Source: Chondrosia reniformis (lineage: Eukaryota > Porifera > Demospongiae > Chondrillida > Chondrillidae). From it: a stretch of 64,000 nt of DNA. This document shows, piece by piece, positions 61,141-64,000 of this stretch (its first letter is position 1; every line of letters starts with the position of its first letter). The stretch is from assembly GCA_947172415.1 (NCBI GenBank), contig OX359201.1:2170001-2234000 (forward strand). The letters run 5' to 3'. The notes beneath the pieces were generated by a model that was not told the origin of the DNA, searched no databases, and saw only the letters and a program-made list of their open reading frames with translations. Made by a program: the position numbers and the translations under genes.

Positions 61141-61849
61141 TTCTGTCCGGGGCTTACTTGATACTATGTTATCTAATTATCCTTCCAATTCCCTCTATTA
61201 AACTGATGTAATCCATACAGCCTTAAGAATGTTTTGTAGAGCTTGAATTAAAGGCCAACTTTATTAAATGGCAATCATACAAAAACGTAAGTAAACCTGT
61301 AACACTGATGCTGTGGGTATCACTCCCCAGTATCACTCCATCATTTCTATTAGATACACTACACTGATAGTCTCCATTATCCCATTCCTTTACTATATCC
61401 ACTACTACTGTGTTGTCGTACTGCCTCCTTGAACCAGGCTGTGATGGTTCTGATGGATTGTCACAAGTTCTTCCACTAGCACATGTCCAGCTGTAAGTCA
61501 TTTCACTTCCATAAGGTACTCCAACCACTCTACACACCAAAACCACTGTTATTCCTTGCTCCACTTCAGTAGTGTTTGGATAGGCGTCGATCTTAACTGT
61601 AACATTAAAAGTTAAACTGTGAAGCACTTGTATACGGATATTCTAGATCTATGACACGTAATTTGTGATATATCTAACGAGTACTCTTTTTACCTTGGAT
61701 GTTGCCTGGTCGGGAAGAGCAAACTTGACCAGTTAAAAGACCTGAAGGAAATTGATCAATTGATTTAGTTAAAATATTTAGACTTAAAACGCCTAAGATT
61801 TACCTTCGAAGAAGAGTGTGACAATTATTCCTGTGTAGTAAGTTACCAT

Positions 61850-62835
61850 TCTTATCTAGTTAACGATCAACAATAATAAAATGCAATAGGAACTGTAAAC
61901 TGGTTTAAGTGTAGCTGTAGGAACAATAATAATAAATCACGTGTGTAACTCGTGCTGCATGCACTGGCAGACTCAGGGACGGTCCTGAATTTTGTAAAGA
62001 GGAGCGTGACAGAAAGGATTAACATGGTTAGGGAATTAGTGTGTGTACCTATTTATGATGTATAACAACATAAATTTTCAATTTTTGTCTATATATATAT
62101 ATATATTTGTAGGTACATCAACTGTATATAGTCAGTGTATGTACATTGTGTTAAATATGTAAGGATATATATATAGCTGTAGAAACTATAATAAATCAAG
62201 TGTATAGTGTAACTCGCGATCGTGCTGCATAAATGTTAACTAAAAGTAAAAGGGATTGTTAACTACAAGAGTAAGAGTGTGACAGAAAGAAGAGGTAGGT
62301 TAGGAAAATAGTATATATCCTCTCAGAGGGAGTACTTCAAGCAAACAGAGACCCCACCCCCTAAATCTACCACTGTGCAAGATCAAGTTTACAAGATATT
62401 AATACATTAAGTACAATTTTCTATATTATGTTATAGGTATTCACTTGTATATATTAGCACAGTAACGTTATTTAGTGATGTTGTGTGTATGTTCACTAAT
62501 TAGAGTCAGTGTATATGACAATTATGTCAAATTTGTTGTTATATAACTGTTGTACACATTTTACTTATCTGAATCCTATATATAGTTTTACAGGAGATTT
62601 ATAAGTGGGTTGGGATGTACTATAATCATAAACTTACTGCATGTGTGGTTTTACAGTGTATAGATATCTACATATGTATATATGTAGTTGGGAGATGTCC
62701 TGAGAGATGTGACCACTCTGATCAAAGTGTACCAGAGTTGTACTGAATGTATGACTTGAACACACAACATGCAGCTCTAAATAGTATGTATATGCAGTTG
62801 GGAATATGTATCTTATCAACGATTTACGTATATAC
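61850..62835. other. Upstream region of U7
   Basis: Proximal promoter block with CACGTG near 61937 and the conserved 75-bp block at 62685-62760. Similar to the U1 and U2 upstream regions throughout. No gene. Confidence 0.5.
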
Positions 62836-63060
62836 AGTGGAACACGTTTATAACTGACACGGATTTAACGAAATTTCGGTTGTAACGAAACGTTTTGAAA
62901 AAACGGTTTTAGACAACTTCGGTTAACGTTTATAACGAAATTTTATGGGCGAATCTTGGAAAAATTCGTTTATAGCGATGCTTTCCTGGTCTTTCACATC
63001 TTGTAGCCATAGAAAAGGAAATCAAGTAAGATGCGAAGGAGCTTGAAAATTGCAAAGTAA
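62836..63060 (+). mobile_element. One end of a pogo/Tigger-like DNA element
   Basis: After TATA the sequence reads CAGTGGAACACGTTTATAAC, typical of the outer end of pogo/Tigger elements, followed by three more TTATAACGAAA-type repeats. The opposite end is not in the next kilobase, so the element is truncated or its other end is too diverged to see. Confidence 0.5.
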
Positions 63061-63218
63061 ACTAACGAACTTCTTTAGTTACAGTCCTGCATGACATTCT
63101 ATAACTTGAAAATCGTACGTATACACAATCACGCGATCGTTTATAATTTATTTGGCAATGATGACAATGTACTACAAAAAACCGAACAAACGACTTAGAG
63201 TTAGAGTAATGTATCAGA

Positions 63219-63592
63219 ATTCGGCCACATCAGAATTCGGACGGCTTGTTCTCAGCAAGTATTAAAGGGACGAACCTCAAATGGATATTAAATTGTAGCC
63301 ACTTTTGAGAGAGACCAGCAGGCACGGTAAGAGGGGGCTGCGCCTCGGCTTCATCGAACACGAGCTGTTTAAGTGGGGTGGCCGAATTTAAGCAAAGTTC
63401 AGACGGTTTAATCAGAATTCGGACGAAAGCCTCTAGCGCCCTCAGTTTTGGACTGACATACTTGAATACTTCACAGCTGGTTGCTCTATCCTTCCCCTCT
63501 GACGTTGCCAGTTTTCATCGTGAAACGTTCAAGTTTGCGAAAATGCGAGCTCGATAACCACACCTAACAACATATAATCAGAATTCGGACTA
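63219..63592. repeat. Cluster of ATCAGAATTCGGAC motifs
   Basis: The motif ATCAGAATTCGG(A/C)C occurs four times (about 63207, 63229, 63409, 63578) within 390 bp of relatively G+C-rich sequence that also has CTTGAATACTTCACAGC, repeated near 63630. Possibly a diverged transposon; no coding frame was found. Confidence 0.5.
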
Positions 63593-63676
63593 TAGCTATA
63601 TATCTATACGAAGTTTCAACAGAACAAAAGAATACTTCACAGCATGGTAGTTCTATCCTTCCTCTACAAATTTCTT

Positions 63677-63794
63677 AACTTTCAACGCATAACCTTTAAA
63701 ATCCAGGAAATGCGACGTTAAAATCAAGTCATATAATTAACTCACATATGACTTGATTTTAACGTCGCATTTCCTGGATCTTAAACGTTATGCG
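63677..63794. repeat. Long hairpin, arms about 50 bp
   Basis: CGCATAACCTTTAAAATCCAGG... through CAAGTCATAT pairs with ATATGACTTGATTTTAACGT... to AACGTTATGCG around an 11-base loop; the inner 40 bp are essentially perfect. Probably a foldback element or the tip of one. Confidence 0.85.
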
Positions 63795-64000
63795 TATGTG
63801 TACATATTTAGCAAGTTAAGTTACAATGTCATATAAGTGCTCATCCTTATAGCCAACTTCAGTAACTGCAACAAAGTATTCCTTTTGTGCTCAGAAGAGT
63901 TGAGGTATAGACTAGGCTAGGATTAAATGATAAGAAAATGGGGGAATTCTCACTAACAACAGTCTGCATATTTTGCACCGTAAAAGATTTAAAATATTCT

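Larger units (their letters stand above)
55449..61849 (-). pseudogene. Receptor U7: Ig1-Ig2-FN3x3-TM copy with several frameshifts and a LINE insertion
   Basis: Exons by homology: 61804-61849, 61694-61741, 61297-61596 (Ig1, open), 58210-58544 (Ig2), 57477-57776, 57114-57422 and 56327-56621 (FN3-1 to -3), 56013-56205 (TM), 55449-55548 (tail). Ig2 is 335 nt (5 extra bases, CCAAG, near 58503). FN3-1 has +2 and +4 insertions that restore the frame but scramble about 22 residues between the W and the LGVSDSTSV strand. FN3-3 has 4 extra bases (CGAC near 56541). The Ig1/Ig2 intron carries a 2.4-kb LINE. Signal peptide, Ig1, FN3-2, TM and tail are still intact, so decay is recent. The frameshifts rule out a full-length product unless splicing avoids the damaged exons. 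Confidence 0.8.

Noticed and set aside
7677-61849. Antigen-receptor-like somatic recombination locus
   Set aside because: Each copy is a full gene with its own signal, TM and tail exons; no recombination-signal heptamer/nonamer pairs were noticed near exon ends. Variation here is germline.
1-64000. tRNA or rRNA genes
   Set aside because: No stretch with A-box/B-box-like spacing or rRNA core motifs was recognised by eye; a covariance search would be needed to exclude them fully.

Overview
The window looks like nuclear DNA of a demosponge; Amphimedon queenslandica or a close relative is my best guess. This is inferred from very AT-rich non-coding DNA, short introns, a tandem family of Ig/fibronectin-III receptors with short tails, rhodopsin-like receptors of no familiar vertebrate class, and an APE-type LINE with a 2A-like peptide. 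No database search was possible.

The left end (about 467-6230, + strand) is the 3' part of an eIF2-alpha-kinase-like gene of the PKR/PERK/HRI/GCN2 group. Nine catalytic-domain and tail exons can be joined, plus the last exon carrying the stop. The final intron holds a broken Penelope-like retroelement. From 7.7 to 61.9 kb, seven tandem copies of one receptor gene lie on the - strand, here called U1 to U7. The standard gene has nine exons: signal peptide, short linker, Ig1, Ig2-like, three FN3 domains, transmembrane segment, and a short cytoplasmic tail with tyrosine motifs. All ectodomain exons begin and end in phase 1. U1, U3 and U5 are whole. U4 is whole but lacks the linker and Ig1 exons. 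U6 has lost the last intron and with it the normal tail. U2 and U7 carry frameshifts.

Two decayed copies (A, B) and one shattered copy (C) of a rhodopsin-like 7TM receptor gene are interspersed on the - strand at 21.5, 45-46.9 and 53 kb. Copies of the kinase gene's 3' end (last one or two exons plus 3' flank) lie at 14.3, 29.4 (inverted), 30.6 and 36.9-37.5 kb. The array therefore grew by duplicating a block made of kinase tail, receptor and sometimes GPCR, and was then reshaped by inversions, deletions and transposons.

Mobile DNA includes the Penelope-like element, a truncated RTE-like LINE inside U3, a CR1/L2-like LINE inside U7, a TA-flanked pogo-like MITE in U1, foldback elements, a family with a GTAC-GGTA-GTAC terminal hairpin, and an insertion rich in TTTCACAGGG repeats that splits the third GPCR copy. 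Several have empty sites in sister copies, so the insertions can be placed exactly. A conserved proximal block with a CACGTG E-box lies just upstream of most receptor start codons.

The receptors are surface proteins, probably for adhesion, recognition or immune sensing; that function is inferred from architecture alone.
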